Shown: piece by piece, positions 1 to 10,470 of the stretch
How positions within the stretch are numbered: the first letter of the stretch is position 1
Layout: each line of letters begins with the position of its first letter
Origin: Branchiostoma floridae
Taxonomy: Eukaryota > Chordata > Leptocardii > Amphioxiformes > Branchiostomatidae
Direction: 5' to 3'
Assembly: GCF_000003815.2 (NCBI RefSeq)
Contig: NW_023365730.1
Location: forward strand, 736,527 to 800,526
Length of the DNA: 64,000 nucleotides
Position numbers and translations under genes: made by a program
The notes under the pieces: generated by a model
Told to the model about the DNA's origin: nothing
Databases searched by the model: none
The model's input: the letters and a program-made list of their open reading frames with translations, nothing else

Positions 1-977
1 TAAATGCGGAAACCAGTATAATAGAGATGAGGTAGCTGTTAATTGGTTTGGATATTTGTTTGACATTTGGTAGTCAATTTAGATAGAATCTTGTCACAGT
101 GCTGATGGTGCTTTTTCAAGTGTACATAAGTACCTGAGTATATTGATAGATTTTATAATGAACTTATTGTACATTTAAAATAAAGTTGTAAGCCAAGACC
201 AGCTATTAAACAGTACAGTAACTCCTTTCCAAAATAACAATTTTTCTTATAGACGCAACAGCCCTTGAGTGACTTTTTCTAACAGATTTTACTTCAAGAA
301 AAAGACAGTTCACGCTCATAAACGTAGACGAAACGCCAGCTTTTTTTAAAAGCACTTGTTTTTTAAATCCTGTCGGCGCATCGCCTTCTCACGCCCACTT
401 TGAAATGCCCCTCTGCGGAGCTCACAGAACTGCAGCCGGTTCACACTGCAGTTGCGTAATGGGGCGCATTTATACACGAAATAGAAAACTTTCACAATCC
501 AAACCATACAGTCTGAGAGTCGACACCTTCCGTGACCACACAGCACAGGTTATATCTGGCTGTCCCTCAAATAAGGGTTTTTACCTCTCCTTCAACAAGT
601 TTATACGTACTACTTTATGTACCCGCGTCACCGGGGTTCGCACATGTTTTTAGTTTTCGTAGTTTTGCTGTTTTTAGATACGTCTTCGTGATGGTATATG
701 TCCATTCAATACTTTGAAACATGTGCTTCTGAGAAAAGCTTGCCTTGACGGTGTGTGGAATGAGCGGAAGCAAGTGTTTTTGACAAAACTGCTATTCTTG
801 CCTTAATGAAAAGACTGGCAGAGATTGGCCATGAGTGCAAGAGCACACTGGTGGCAGGACAGTTATTTATTGCAGTTGTCAATAATGTGTTAAGCTGTAC
901 TGTCAAATCTAACCTTAGAACCATATAGTCGCGCAGTGGTCCGGTCCGTTGGGTCCATTGATGAGGGCCGTTGATCC

Positions 978-1304
978 ATTCACGACTTGCACACTTCCCC
1001 ATAATTCACAGCGCCAGGGTTACGGATATCGTGACCCGTGAGGTCATCGGGCGAAACCAAATAACAGCTACAGTGGTGACGTGCTGGCTAGTTATACTTC
1101 TGACTACAAAACTTGTAAAATTCTCAGCTCTAATTGTAGTAATAACTATATTTGTCGGACAACTCATTACCTTGTATGCTTTGCCGCCGCCGTACTGTAG
1201 GTTTTAGCTGGTTTCGCCCTGGTTTCGCACCCTGGGCAACGGTGGTAACATCCATATCCGTAACCCTGGCGTTGTGAATTATGGGAAGTGTGAAAGTCGT
1301 GAAT
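978..1304. mobile_element. Foldback MITE with about 50-bp terminal inverted repeats
   Basis: The left end (978 onward) and right end (to 1304) are inverted copies of each other over about 50 bp with a few mismatches, including the shared core GCCAGGGTTACGGATAT. The interior has no coding capacity. This is a short non-autonomous DNA transposon; the superfamily is not determined and I did not find a clear target duplication. Bases 1-977 show no gene that I can support. Confidence 0.7.
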
Positions 1305-1420
1305 TCATTGAAGGATTGAACCATTGATTGAATCATCAAGGAGGTTGAAACCTCCTTGGAATCATTGGAGGTTCTATTTCTTCTCAAAAATTCTGAACCG
1401 GAACCGTGAAACGTACTGGC

Positions 1421-1847
1421 TAGGGCTGGGTACCGGTACAGAAAATTCAGGTCCAGGTCCGGTTCAGGTCCAAAGGATCAGGTCCGGACCTGAACCTGGA
1501 CCTGTTTCAGTATGACTCATACCAATGGTCCATTTCACTAGAAAGAAATCTGTTTGGTGGTGTATTAGACTTACACTGGCGTTTTAAAATCCTACAACGC
1601 TAGCTGCACCTGTACGATTGGCTGTAAAACTTGGTAGAAATTATTATAAACTCTACTCTACTTCACTCTTGTTATTTTTTTCCACCTGCAAGCGCCAAAA
1701 CGTTTGAATGCCTTATAAAATAATCTGTTAAATTTCCAATCGGTCCAACATTCGGTCCACCCAATTTTTTCAGGTCCGGTTTTTCTGGACCGGTCCAATA
1801 AGAAAAACCGGTTTTGTACCGGTACGCTGTACCGATACCCAGCCCTA
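1421..1847. mobile_element. Non-autonomous hAT element with perfect 8-bp target duplication
   Basis: The element starts TAGGGCTGGGTACCGGTAC and ends with the inverse. It is flanked on both sides by GTACTGGC (1413-1420 and 1848-1855). An 8-bp duplication with TAGGG termini is the hAT signature. The interior is rich in palindromic GGTCCGGACC words and carries no transposase. Confidence 0.9.
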
Positions 1848-2239
1848 GTACTGGCGTAAAGAAGAACGTTCTGATGACGTTGTTCTGATGACATCTTTGG
1901 CTACTTATATATTCACATGCATTAATCTCCTTATATTTCATCAAATATTTCATCTTTATGAATAGCTAATGAACAATTTTAACGCGTTGAGCTGGCGCTC
2001 TATTAAACTCAGGTTAGCGTGCGATCTCTCAATGTCTCTCATAGTATCTTTAAACGTTTTGATGACGTCATGGGCTACTTATATATATATTCACATACAA
2101 TTCATTATCCTGGAAAGGAAATTGTTTTATCTTTATGAATAGCTAATGCAATTTTTTTGCGGGATAACGCAATTGATTATATGTTACTCCAATGGACTTG
2201 GAATCTAATCATATAAATGCTTCATTCATTCCATGTAAC

Positions 2240-2692
2240 TAGTGGTGCGTACCTAAAGCCCGGACTTGGAATTGGACCTAAAAATGTTTAGGTCTAAGTC
2301 AAAAAAAAAAACCTAAATGTCCGGAGCCAAGTCCGGACTTGCAAAGAGCTTATGTTCCTTATATTCTTTATATTATATGTCACTTATATTCTTTTTTTTA
2401 GTTCTAAACCATTTTAAACCTTCCATAGACAGTGAAATTTGCACTGGAAAAAGACAAAAAAAAAAAAAAACAGTTCGTGTTTACATTGGCTGTCTATCAT
2501 TTTCATGTATTTTTCACATTGCATTTCAATTCATGCTAACATGCAATTCTATATGCAGCACCCCCCCTTCCCCCTTAAAAAATGCACATGATATGCGATG
2601 GTGGGTTCAGGTCCAGACTTTAAGTCCGGACCTGAAACTGAACTGCTGGACCTGAATCCGGACCTGAAATTCAGTTTAGGTACGCACCACTA
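2240..2692. mobile_element. Non-autonomous hAT-like element, 7 of 8 matching target duplication
   Basis: The termini are TAGTGGTGCGTACCTAAA and its inverse. The flanks CATGTAAC (2232-2239) and GATGTAAC (2693-2700) differ at one base. The interior again has GGTCCGGACCTGAA-type words, so it belongs to the same broad family as the element at 1421. It contains only a short spurious ORF. Confidence 0.85.
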
Positions 2693-2949
2693 GATGTAAC
2701 CAATTTATATTAAGGGCTTTTAGCACCGCAAACAGAAAGAAACGCGTAAATGGAAGCTCGGTTTGCAAGGTTGGTCTAAATCACAATCTCATAAAGTTCG
2801 AGCAAATGCATAGGCACCCCTGTATCATATAATTTGATTATATACTATATACCATATTAGGCGTTTCCTTAAACAGTTTTGTGTGCCTGTGTTGTTTCAT
2901 GTAATCCATCCTGTTGATATACTAAGTATCATCATATTTACACATACAG

Positions 2950-3048
2950 CAAAGAACTGCTCTGCACCTGGCAGCTCAAAAAGGCCACCATGAAACTGTA
3001 TCAGCTTTACTGGCAGCTGGTGCAGATGTGAATGTACAGGACAAGTGG
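2950..3048 (+). CDS. Ankyrin-repeat exon 1 visible (99 nt, one repeat)
   Basis: A 33-codon phase-0 exon is bounded by the acceptor ACATACAG and the donor GTAGGT. It encodes one complete ankyrin repeat with the TALHLAAQKGHHETVSALL core and the GADVN turn. Ankyrin repeats are helix-turn-helix protein-binding units. The next two exons have exactly the same length, phase and almost the same sequence, so this is a tandemly duplicated single-repeat exon. No start codon or upstream exon is recognised, so the gene may begin left of the window. Confidence 0.75.
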
Positions 3049-3231
3049 GTAGGTCGATTGACTGCCGTGATATATTTTTACCCCACTTGTTCCTTTACCA
3101 ATACTGTGATTTTACCTTTAAGCTGATTTGTAGAGGTAGTCTCAGTCAGCTGCCCTTTGGTCAAAATGCCTGCAACAGAATTATACTTCTACTATCCTGC
3201 CATACTGAAGACCATCTGTTGTATTTTACAG

Positions 3232-3330
3232 CAAAGACCTCCCCTGTACCTGGCAGCTGAGAATGGCCACCATGAAACTGTATCAGCTTTACTGGCAGCT
3301 GGTGCAGGTGTGAATATACATGGGAGGCTG
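3232..3330 (+). CDS. Ankyrin-repeat exon 2 (99 nt)
   Basis: The acceptor is TTTTACAG and the donor GTGGGT; the exon has 33 codons in phase 0. It is nearly identical to the exon at 2950, but with PPLYLAAENGHHE and GAGVNIHGRL at the end. The substitution of D by G in the usual GADVN turn suggests mild relaxation. Confidence 0.75.
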
Positions 3331-3497
3331 GTGGGTGGATTGGTTGACTAAAGTTACAACAGGATCATGTAATTTGAATGTACAATAATGGGTATAGCCT
3401 CAAAGAGTGCTAAGCCACAATTTGGTGTGCACAATCATCTAGATCTGATTCAGTGCATCCTGTTGCCATGCTGAAGACTATCTGATGTGTTTTACAG

Positions 3498-3596
3498 CAA
3501 ATAACTCCCCTGCACCTGGCAGTTTATGAAGGCCACCATGAAACTGTATCAGTTTTACTGGCAGCTGGTGCAGATGTGAATGTACAGGACAGTCAG
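3498..3596 (+). CDS. Ankyrin-repeat exon 3 (99 nt)
   Basis: The acceptor is TTTTACAG and the donor GTGAGT; the exon has 33 codons in phase 0. It reads TPLHLAVYEGHHETVSVLL followed by GADVNVQDSQ. With the two preceding exons it forms a tandem series spaced by about 170-280 bp. Confidence 0.75.
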
Positions 3597-4079
3597 GTGA
3601 GTAGATTAAATGTTGAATGAATAAACTTTAGTGCTTGACAATTGTACAGGATACTGTATATAATTAGTATTCCATTATGTACATTGTTACTTGGGCTATC
3701 TACATACCACAAATCGTGTGTTATTCTCGTCCAAAGTTTCAAAGGAAATCGGCGACTGCAGTTCCAAACAAGCCGCTAGGGGGTCCAAACTTACAGCACT
3801 TACTCTCTGCCCCAAGGGCTATCTACCACTCAAAAATCATTTTTATTTTTTTTATTTTTATTGAGATTCTCCATATACATATGGAGGGTATGGCGAAACA
3901 GGTGTCAAAGACGCCTTTTCAAAGCCACCATACCGTTGGCTTTGTTGTTCGGAGTTTCCATCTCCTAGGAGGACTTCCGATCAAGGATGCAAGGGGTTCC
4001 TCCTACCCCTGACTCGTGTGTCATGGCGGGTGCGTCATGCCCGAACATGCCCCTATGGCCTGTCACCACAACAAAGGCC

Positions 4080-4215
4080 TGTCACTGCCACTAGCCGCAG
4101 CTATGTACTCATTTACACCTGAGTTAGGTGAGGAAAGTCGTGTAAAGTGCCTTTCCCAAGGGCACAAGATCGGTGACACGGCAAGCGGATTTGAACCCGG
4201 GACCACAGCATGCCA
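4080..4215 (-). mobile_element. tRNA-derived SINE fragment, reverse orientation
   Basis: The segment reads, on the reverse strand, as a B-box-like GGTTCAAATCC followed by the GTGCCCTTGGGAAAGGCACTT body that also occurs in the full-length copy at 36373. This is a 5' fragment only. The rest of 3600-4660 holds this fragment and a LINE tail, with no gene seen. Confidence 0.65.
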
Positions 4216-4429
4216 GAACACGAAATATCAAAAATTTATGTTCTGCTGCAGTACCTTAGCAAGCCGCTAGGGGGCCATTATCGAACTTGACCTTCGTTTT
4301 CTCGACCCCTACCCACCTACCAAATATTATTGGGATCCATCGTGATCGAGTTTATCATTATATATAACGTTAGTAATGCATTCGTAATGTATATAATTTT
4401 ATTCAACTGTATTAATGGTTTTAACAGAG

Positions 4430-4520
4430 TTTGTGCTGAAGTGTAATGTACTACACAATTCAGCCCTCGAGGCTGCGAAGTTGTACAAATAAACCATTCT
4501 GATTCTGATTCATCCAAGAC
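4430..4520 (+). mobile_element. LINE 3' tail ending in an ATTCTG-type repeat
   Basis: The segment runs TTCAGCCCTCGAGGCTG through AAATAAACCATTCTGATTC. A 3'-terminal AATAAA-like sequence followed by a short terminal repeat is typical of truncated CR1/L2-type non-LTR elements. Family assignment is inference. Confidence 0.5.
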
Positions 4521-4667
4521 TTCTTGAGTTATGCTGTTAACACACAGACACACACACACAGACACACAGTCTCACAAGCCCAAAACAAAACCTTAGCCAT
4601 TCTGGCAAAGGTAAAGATTTGCTTTATTAAGATAAATGCCAGAACAACTGCTTTCATGTCTTTCAAG

Positions 4668-4754
4668 GGTTACACCCCCCTTCATTATGCGACTGATCGC
4701 CATCACTCCAAGTGTGTGGAAGTTCTGCTGCAGCACAAGGCTGATAAGGACAAG
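4668..4754 (+). CDS. Diverged ankyrin-repeat exon (87 nt)
   Basis: The acceptor is TTTCAAG and the donor GTACTA. It encodes GYTPLHYATDRHHSKCVEVL and a KADKDK end, a partial ankyrin repeat clearly older than the 99-nt copies. It is 29 codons in phase 0, so it could be spliced in frame with the preceding exons. Confidence 0.55.
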
Positions 4755-5096
4755 GTACTAACAAAAACTTCTTGAGCTTGCAACAAACTGCAGCTGCTTG
4801 TCTACAAAAGGTCACGGTTTAGAGTGTAAACATAGGCGCCTAGGCTACTTTGAAAGTGAACATTTTTCTACCAGGTATTACTAAGCAGGAACACTATATT
4901 GCTCTCAGATATGGTGTCTTGATAGTACTAAATTGTATGGGCTTGCATTCTTCATATCAGTGCTACATGTGGAGGTGAAACTAATTTTTTTTGTCAATAT
5001 ACACTGACGTGTCACGGTATAGAAATTCTCGCACTTACTTGGTATTAGTGTTCTGACAATGACATGTTTGATAGGTTTGTTTAATGGCCAGCATTT

Positions 5097-5292
5097 TTTT
5101 ATATTTCAGCCATACATAGTATGGTGAAATATATTGTATTCGTAATGTTTCTTCTTCTTCTTCTTCTTTCTCCTGTCAAATCTTCAGAGTGATTCATCTC
5201 CGCCGTTCCTGAACCGAATGACCTGAAATTCGACACAGGGGTAGAATGGGCCAATACCTTGATGCTTTTTTCTCATTTTTTTTTCATATCTG
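5097..5292 (-). mobile_element. Dispersed repeat inserted into an ankyrin exon
   Basis: This is the reverse complement of the 3' part of the repeat at 11160-11575. It includes the CATACATAGTATGGTGAAAT end, the CTTCTT run and the segment around CTCCTGTCAAATCTTCA. Its edge lies directly against a truncated ankyrin exon. Confidence 0.65.
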
Positions 5293-5293
5293 C

Positions 5294-5380
5294 CTGCACC
5301 TAGAAGCTGAGAAAGGCCACCATGAAACTGTGTCAGCTTTTCTGACAGCTGGTGCAGATGTGAATGTACTGGGCGAGTGG
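5294..5380 (+). pseudogene. Ankyrin exon truncated by repeat insertion
   Basis: The segment encodes LHLEAEKGHHETVSAFL and GADVNVLGEW and keeps the donor GTAGGT. The first few codons and the splice acceptor are replaced by the inserted repeat at 5097-5292. It would be skipped in splicing unless an acceptor inside the repeat is used. Confidence 0.7.
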
Positions 5381-5572
5381 GTAGGTGGATTGACTGTCGT
5401 GATACAACACATGATCCTATACATTTAAGGAACACTTACTAACAATGTTATTCGTTTCATAGTGGCACTCTAGTTAGTCAATTGTATGATGATGCCACCA
5501 ACACAATTGTACTTCAGTCCACCCTGTTGCCATACTATACTAGCACTGAAGACCATCTTTTGTGTTTTACAG

Positions 5573-5710
5573 AAAACGACTCCCCTGCACCTGGCAGCTG
5601 AGAAAGGCCACCCTGAAACTGTATCAGCTTTACTGACAGCTGGTGCAGCTGGTGCAGATTGTGCAGATTGTATCAGAGAAGCATGTGAAGGGTTATGTAG
5701 AGCATATTAA
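5573..5710 (+). CDS. Last ankyrin exon, read in the ankyrin frame to a stop
   Basis: The acceptor is TTTTACAG. It encodes KTTPLHLAAEKGHPETVSAL and LLTAGA, then leaves the ankyrin pattern in a GCTGGTGCAG repeat and stops at 5708-5710. The downstream SAP-like ORF overlaps it in a different frame (see 5637). Either the ankyrin protein ends here, or an indel in the GCTGGTGCAG repeat has broken an ankyrin-SAP fusion. Confidence 0.5.
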   Translation, partial: KTTPLHLAAEKGHPETVSALLTAGAAGADCADCIREACEGLCRAY

Positions 5711-6215
5711 GTTACTCCAAATCTGGAAGGCCAAGAGAGCTACTGTGGCACAAGAGAAGCGCAATGAATGTCAAGGGAAGTCATATGAAGATTATGACTG
5801 GGAAACTTTATATAAAGAAGGATCGTTAGAAACTCTCCGTGTGGCTGAACTTGAAAAATACTTGAGAAAACATGAGCTACCCATAAAAGGGAAAAAAGGA
5901 CAGAAAGCTGATTTTGTTCGGGCACACATAGGTAAAACTGTTTGCTCCCGGCTATTGTTGAGTAATGATGTATCAGATGAAGGTGGCGATGTATCAGATG
6001 AAAGTGACAATGATGATGTATCCTCTTCAGATAATGATAGCTCGGATGAAGATGAAGTTCTGTTTCATATAGGTGCAAATGATGGTGATAGTGATACTAA
6101 TGCAGATGAGGTCCAGGATTATGTGGGGGCAGGAACAGATGAAGTTGTGACCCTATCTCGGTTTGGAAGGAGAAGGCAGAAGAAAGCTGTACACCCAGAT
6201 TTCATTTGCTGGTGA
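5637..6215 (+). CDS. SAP-like domain protein with acidic tail (C-terminal exon)
   Basis: This frame has about 190 codons and ends at a TGA at 6213-6215. It opens after a TGA at 5634-5636. A plausible start of the exon is an acceptor at TTGTGCAG just before ATTGTATCAG (about 5670). From the N-terminus the protein has a helical basic stretch, then a SAP-like helix-extended loop-helix (SLETLRVAELEKYLRKHELP followed by a Lys-rich loop and an AHIG end), a Ser/Asp-rich acidic block, and a C-terminal LSRFGRRRQKK. SAP segments usually bind AT-rich DNA. In my reading this combination is common at the C-terminus of transposon-derived proteins in invertebrates, but that is inference. An AATAAA lies at about 6355. 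Confidence 0.55.
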   Translation, partial: QLVQLVQIVQIVSEKHVKGYVEHIKLLQIWKAKRATVAQEKRNECQGKSYEDYDWETLYKEGSLETLRVAELEKYLRKHELPIKGKKGQKADFVRAHIGKTVCSRLLLSNDVSDEGGDVSDESDNDDVSSSDNDSSDEDEVLFHIGANDGDSDTNADEVQDYVGAGTDEVVTLSRFGRRRQKKAVHPDFICW

Positions 6216-6352
6216 CAGCAGTGATAGGACAGCAGAAAGCTGTAAATACTGACTTGATTTTTTGTAAAGCTGTAAACCAAGATTACATTCTATGGTGACA
6301 GCAGTGATAGGACAGAAGAAAGTTGTAATTACTGATTTGATTGTTTTGCAAT

Positions 6353-6361
6353 ACAATAAAG
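6353..6361 (+). promoter_or_regulatory. Poly(A) signal of the + strand SAP-like gene
   Basis: ACAATAAAG lies about 140 bp after the stop of the SAP-like ORF, in the only gap between the two converging genes. Confidence 0.45.
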
Positions 6362-6427
6362 ATACTACTAGAGATGTCATCACAATGTTGTCTTTGAATA
6401 ATCTGAAATGGTAAATCTAGGATTGCA

Positions 6428-7564
6428 TTATTTACCTTCCAGCTCAACCAGCCTGGCACAGACCAGCACACTTGCATCGCGATCAAAGCATCCATTCTTC
6501 TCCAGCAATCGCAGTGACTTAGCATCTACACAGCTACGTAGGACTGCCATGTTCATGTTTAGTACACTTGCATCAAGCGGGAGAAAGCCGGTATCCCGAG
6601 GTGCGAATCTGTTCCGGTCCGTCACGCCTCCCAGCTGCTGGAATAGCTTGGCGCAGTTCACGTTGACTGGACAGTGTTCCATGTTGCAACGTCCATCACA
6701 TGAGGCGTGGGCCTTTCTGACTACCATCTTCAAACTGTCGCAGCAGCTCCTGTTCATATTGCCTAAAATTGTCAACTTCGCATATCTATCTAGTTGGTCT
6801 GATTCTAGCACCTGGTGAAGTGATCGTGCTCGAAGGTAGCTGATAGACCGCACAGCGTCTATGTTGAGTTCTTTCCGGCTGACAGGACTGCTACCAGCTC
6901 TGTTTGGCGCAATCATTTGAAGGATTTCCTTAATACTTGTTTCACGTCTGTGATCTTTTCGTTTGTTGTTTTTGCGCCGATTTACTTTGGCCTTTCTCGA
7001 CTGGCTACACTTTTCTCTTCTCTTTGTTGCGTGCACACGCTCAACCTTAGCCAGTGCAACCTCAAGTCTGGCGTCTGTGCTTGCTATGGTGCCCTCCAGG
7101 TTCTTCAGCGTTGCCATGTACTCTGTATTAAAAGCGTACATTGTCCCTATGCCCTTCTTGAGTTGGTTTGTTCCACGCTTGAACAGGTCATTGTTGTGTG
7201 CAAGTAACTTACTGTGCATGTCTGACACATTCTTCTTAACCTTGCACAGCTTCTCCCTGTTGTCTTTGATTATGTTCGAATCATTTTCTGACTTTATTTT
7301 AAAGGAGTCCGCCAGGAACCTCCCTGCTGGAGCTGCATTCATACTCTGAACAAAGCTCACCACCTTTGCGCATTTCTCAGTGCCATCCTTGATGTCAAAC
7401 TCCCTGTTTCGCTCTTGCATGAAGTCCCTCTTGAAAATCGTTTGGTCCTGGCAGGTAGACCAGTACTCCTTGTAGAAGTCCGGCAAGATAGTGTTGGAGA
7501 ACTTTGTCTTGGCTGCCTTGGGATGATCAAGCCATCCAAGTCCCTTCCTCTTCTCCTCTGACAT
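6428..7564 (-). CDS. Unrecognised basic, coiled-coil-like protein (large exon)
   Basis: The exon starts after the acceptor TTTCTTACAG (at 7565-7574), directly at ATG TCA GAG, and runs about 378 codons to TAA at 6428-6430. The N-terminal third has conserved-looking Trp/Phe/Tyr residues (GLGWLDHP, DFYKEYWSTCQ). The middle is Lys/Glu-rich and probably helical, followed by a nuclear-localisation-like RKAKVNRRKNNKRKDHRR. The C-terminal third has paired cysteines (RSCCDSL, CDGRCNMEHCPVNVNC). A possible donor (AAG|GTAAAT at 6434-6436) lies just before the stop, so the exon might splice onward. I do not recognise the family. It converges on the SAP-like ORF with about 210 bp between stops. Confidence 0.6.
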   Translation of the reverse strand: MSEEKRKGLGWLDHPKAAKTKFSNTILPDFYKEYWSTCQDQTIFKRDFMQERNREFDIKDGTEKCAKVVSFVQSMNAAPAGRFLADSFKIKSENDSNIIKDNREKLCKVKKNVSDMHSKLLAHNNDLFKRGTNQLKKGIGTMYAFNTEYMATLKNLEGTIASTDARLEVALAKVERVHATKRREKCSQSRKAKVNRRKNNKRKDHRRETSIKEILQMIAPNRAGSSPVSRKELNIDAVRSISYLRARSLHQVLESDQLDRYAKLTILGNMNRSCCDSLKMVVRKAHASCDGRCNMEHCPVNVNCAKLFQQLGGVTDRNRFAPRDTGFLPLDASVLNMNMAVLRSCVDAKSLRLLEKNGCFDRDASVLVCARLVELEGK

Positions 7565-7931
7565 CTGTAAGAAAATATAATACATATGAATTGAATTACA
7601 TCTTTTATCCCACATGCATGATACAAAGTGCTATTCACAAATTGAAATTTGGTGCTTTTGTCTAAGTTCACCAGTGCCCATCTACTACTTAGCACTTAGG
7701 TGTTAAGAGCCTAACTTGTAGTTATTCAAATCGCTGACACATCGGCAGCAAAGTTTTTGTTTGGAGGGGGGGGGGGGCTAAAATATCCATAAAAATAGAT
7801 GCAGTTTCATTCTCCCAACAATATAATACTTTTAGTACATCGGTATGTACGTACCTTGTAGAAAACACTCTAGCTGCCACTGGCCTGAGCGTCGTCAGCG
7901 GTACTAGTACTAGCAGCTGGCGTTGCAAGAC

Positions 7932-8065
7932 CTTGCAAGGTTGAGGTGCTCGACCGGAAAACATCCACAGTAGGAACACTTGGGATTGCCTTCCGTTACG
8001 TCGTATTCGGTGCATTCATCGTGGATCGTGCATCGGCCTGTCAAGACCCCGTACTTGTCTCTCAT
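7932..8065 (-). CDS. Candidate small upstream exon with Cys/His cluster
   Basis: From an ATG at 8063-8065 the frame encodes a Cys/His-rich segment with CTIHDEC and CSYCGCFPVEH, a spacing suggestive of zinc binding. A possible donor AAG|GTCTTG lies at 7930-7932. The phase (two bases over) does not match the phase-0 start of the exon at 7564, so joining them needs an unseen exon or another donor. It could be a separate short gene. Confidence 0.3.
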
Positions 8066-8495
8066 ATCGAACTCGTAAATATATGAAACAACGGACAATA
8101 TAGCAGAGAACTGAACAGAAGATTGAGATTGAGATGATGCACATCAGCCAATCATATTCCTGGATCTAGTCATGTGCTTCCGGCTTTGCAAAACATTCAG
8201 GGAACGAGTTGCAGCACTCCAAAATCACTTCCAGATGAGAGGATAGCTGACTGATCTGATCCCTGATCTCATTCCATGTTTATATACACACAAAGTTATA
8301 TTTTGGAAGACTATATAGAAGTAAAATTGGTATCAACCTTGTGTACAGCGGTGTTGTAAACGTTAATACTTCCATCTTTGCAAACGGAACGGTTCACGGA
8401 CGGCAAAGAGGCATGTTTGTCTGCGTGGTCGTTTACAGTGTGGCGGGAATTTTTTTCACGTGGATCCAGACGTGGATCGGAGAAATACTGACAAG

Positions 8496-8740
8496 GAGCA
8501 CGTCACCGGAACGTACTGCGCCTGCGCGAAATGTATAGACATGCTAAACCCCCGGTTTACTAAAGGGCCGCATTTAAGAAAGTACGTGCGTATATAAGGG
8601 TAAAACTCCGTGTACGTTTTACATGAAACCATGTCTCTAACATATACTGTGCAACAAGCGGGATTTTAATGCAACGTTGACCAAACCAAGCCCCAAACTA
8701 CCAGGGTTTGCGCAGGCGCAGTACGTTCCGGTGACGTGCT
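8496..8740. mobile_element. MITE with about 32-bp perfect inverted repeats and 8-bp target duplication
   Basis: The ends are the inverse of one another, beginning GAGCACGTCACCGGAACG. The flank CTGACAAG is present on both sides (8488-8495, 8741-8748). There is no coding capacity. A related, degraded copy lies at 53238-53405 inside the large - strand gene. Bases 8066-8495 hold no gene that I can support. Confidence 0.85.
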
Positions 8741-8839
8741 CTGACAAGGTAAGTCTTTATATTTGTCGTTATAGCGCGCAGCGCGAGTGTAACAGCATCA
8801 AGTGCTACATGTTCGTTTACATGTCATCAAAATGAAAAG

Positions 8840-8841
<2 letters not shown>

Positions 8842-8877
<36 letters not shown>

Positions 8878-8878
8878 C
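8842..8878. repeat. (CT)n(AT)n microsatellite beside the gap
   Basis: A CT run passes into an AT run immediately left of the 100-N gap, probably the cause of the assembly break. Confidence 0.9.
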
Positions 8879-8890
8879 TTTGGGAAACAC

Positions 8891-8990
8891 NNNNNNNNNN
8901 NNNNNNNNNNNNNNNNNNNNNNNNNNNNNNNNNNNNNNNNNNNNNNNNNNNNNNNNNNNNNNNNNNNNNNNNNNNNNNNNNNNNNNNNNN
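8891..8990. other. Assembly gap, 100 N
   Basis: Exactly 100 N, a conventional filler for a gap of unknown size. Any translation across it is meaningless. Confidence 0.99.
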
Positions 8991-10114
8991 ACAATTACTA
9001 CTGGTCCCAGTAACATTCCTGAGATACACTTCAAACACTGTATACCCAGTCCACTGAATCAAATAATATTGGTTACAAGCGGCCTAAACTGGAACTGCAG
9101 TTCCTACCTGAGCCTGAAGAACTCTACTCTACTCTACTCTTGGTACTCGGTCTGCTGAATCATACACTAAACATACACTAAACATACACTCGATAGTCTA
9201 TCAGCTGTGTCGACAGTGAATCTGGGAATGCCCCCCTCCCCACACAAACACATATTCTTCTTTCACATGACTACAATGAATCTCTAACACACGGCGTTGA
9301 AAGACAAAATTATAATGAAGGGTAGAAAGTTAATCACTTCTTACCTGACAAGATTTAAAGAACTATCTGTTGGTTAACGTTGATGTGTTTGTTTTTTCAA
9401 TATTGGAGAAAGTTACAGAGTAAATTTACGTCAGAAAGAACCAAGACGGTTCACGTTTATGTCGTCTGAAAAATGTACACAACAAAAAGCTACACAGTAC
9501 ACTTTGGAAACGTTACACTTTGGAGACGTTACTACCAAAATGAATTAACTCGTCAAAAAAACAACGGAGGGAAGAAAGCAAGATTAGCCAGTTCTTACCT
9601 GATGATATATTCTGCTGTATATGACGACAGCTGACGCAAAATTTGACGTAGGACGCAGCAAAATACTAGTAGTCTTCTGTACGGCGCGCTGTTGTAGCAA
9701 AAATCGTCTGCAGCTAGCTAGTGCACGTGAGTGGTCTTGTGGAAAAACCCCAGATGTCTGACCGGGATCAGTTCAAATAACCTACAGGGGTGGATGTATT
9801 AAAGAGTCCTACGAAAAAATGTCGGGCCTGAATATGTCTTTCCTTGTTTATACCGTGTCTCTGTCAGGAAATATTTGTTTGTTTTTATAGAATTTTACAG
9901 TATATTCCTGTATGCTTTGTATTTGCTATCATACGGTCAAACAAATGTCTCTGACCCCCGTAAAATCTTAAATGGCCGGATCCAAATATCGCACGAAGCT
10001 TAGCCAATCAGATTCATAATCTGTTGCTTTTGGTTGCTGGTTGGCTGAACGGCTAATTAATTTACACGCAGGTGGCCTGGAGTTGACCATGCGTTCTATT
10101 GTTGACGCCCAAAA
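8991..10114. other. Gene-free stretch
   Basis: No exon-like reading frames and no transposon ends that I can define. Confidence 0.4.
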
Positions 10115-10470
10115 TCGTAGGAATTGAGCAGAGAATTCCCCAATAAATCATTTTGAAGTGGTTTTTAACCAAAAATGATAACGGAGTCCTGTAAGTAAAC
10201 ATACCATGTACTACCATACCATTTTGGGAACTTTGGACTTAATACCAGGGCACAGGAGGCTCAAATATAAAGTTTGGTCAGAAAAACGCAAAAGAACTTA
10301 AATAAAATCATTTTAAAGTCATTTGAAAAAAAATGAAAAAAAAGAGCACGTGGATATTGGTCCACTCTACCCTTGTGCCAAATTTCAAGTCATTAATTCG
10401 GTCCAAGACCGACGGAGATGAATCGTTTTGAAGATTTGACAGGAGAAAGAAAGAAGAAGAAGAAACACAA
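10115..10470 (+). repeat. Dispersed repeat copy (AATAAAATCATTTT family)
   Basis: It shares the order of segments with 11160-11575: an AATAAAATCATTTT motif, then TGGTCCACTCTACCCTTGTG, then GACGGAGATGAATC, then a GAAAGAAGAA tail. The A/G-rich variable tail suggests a retroposed 3' end; the family is unknown. Confidence 0.6.

Noticed and set aside
2317-2655. 112-codon + strand frame
   Set aside because: It lies inside a non-autonomous hAT element and has low-complexity Lys and Phe runs.
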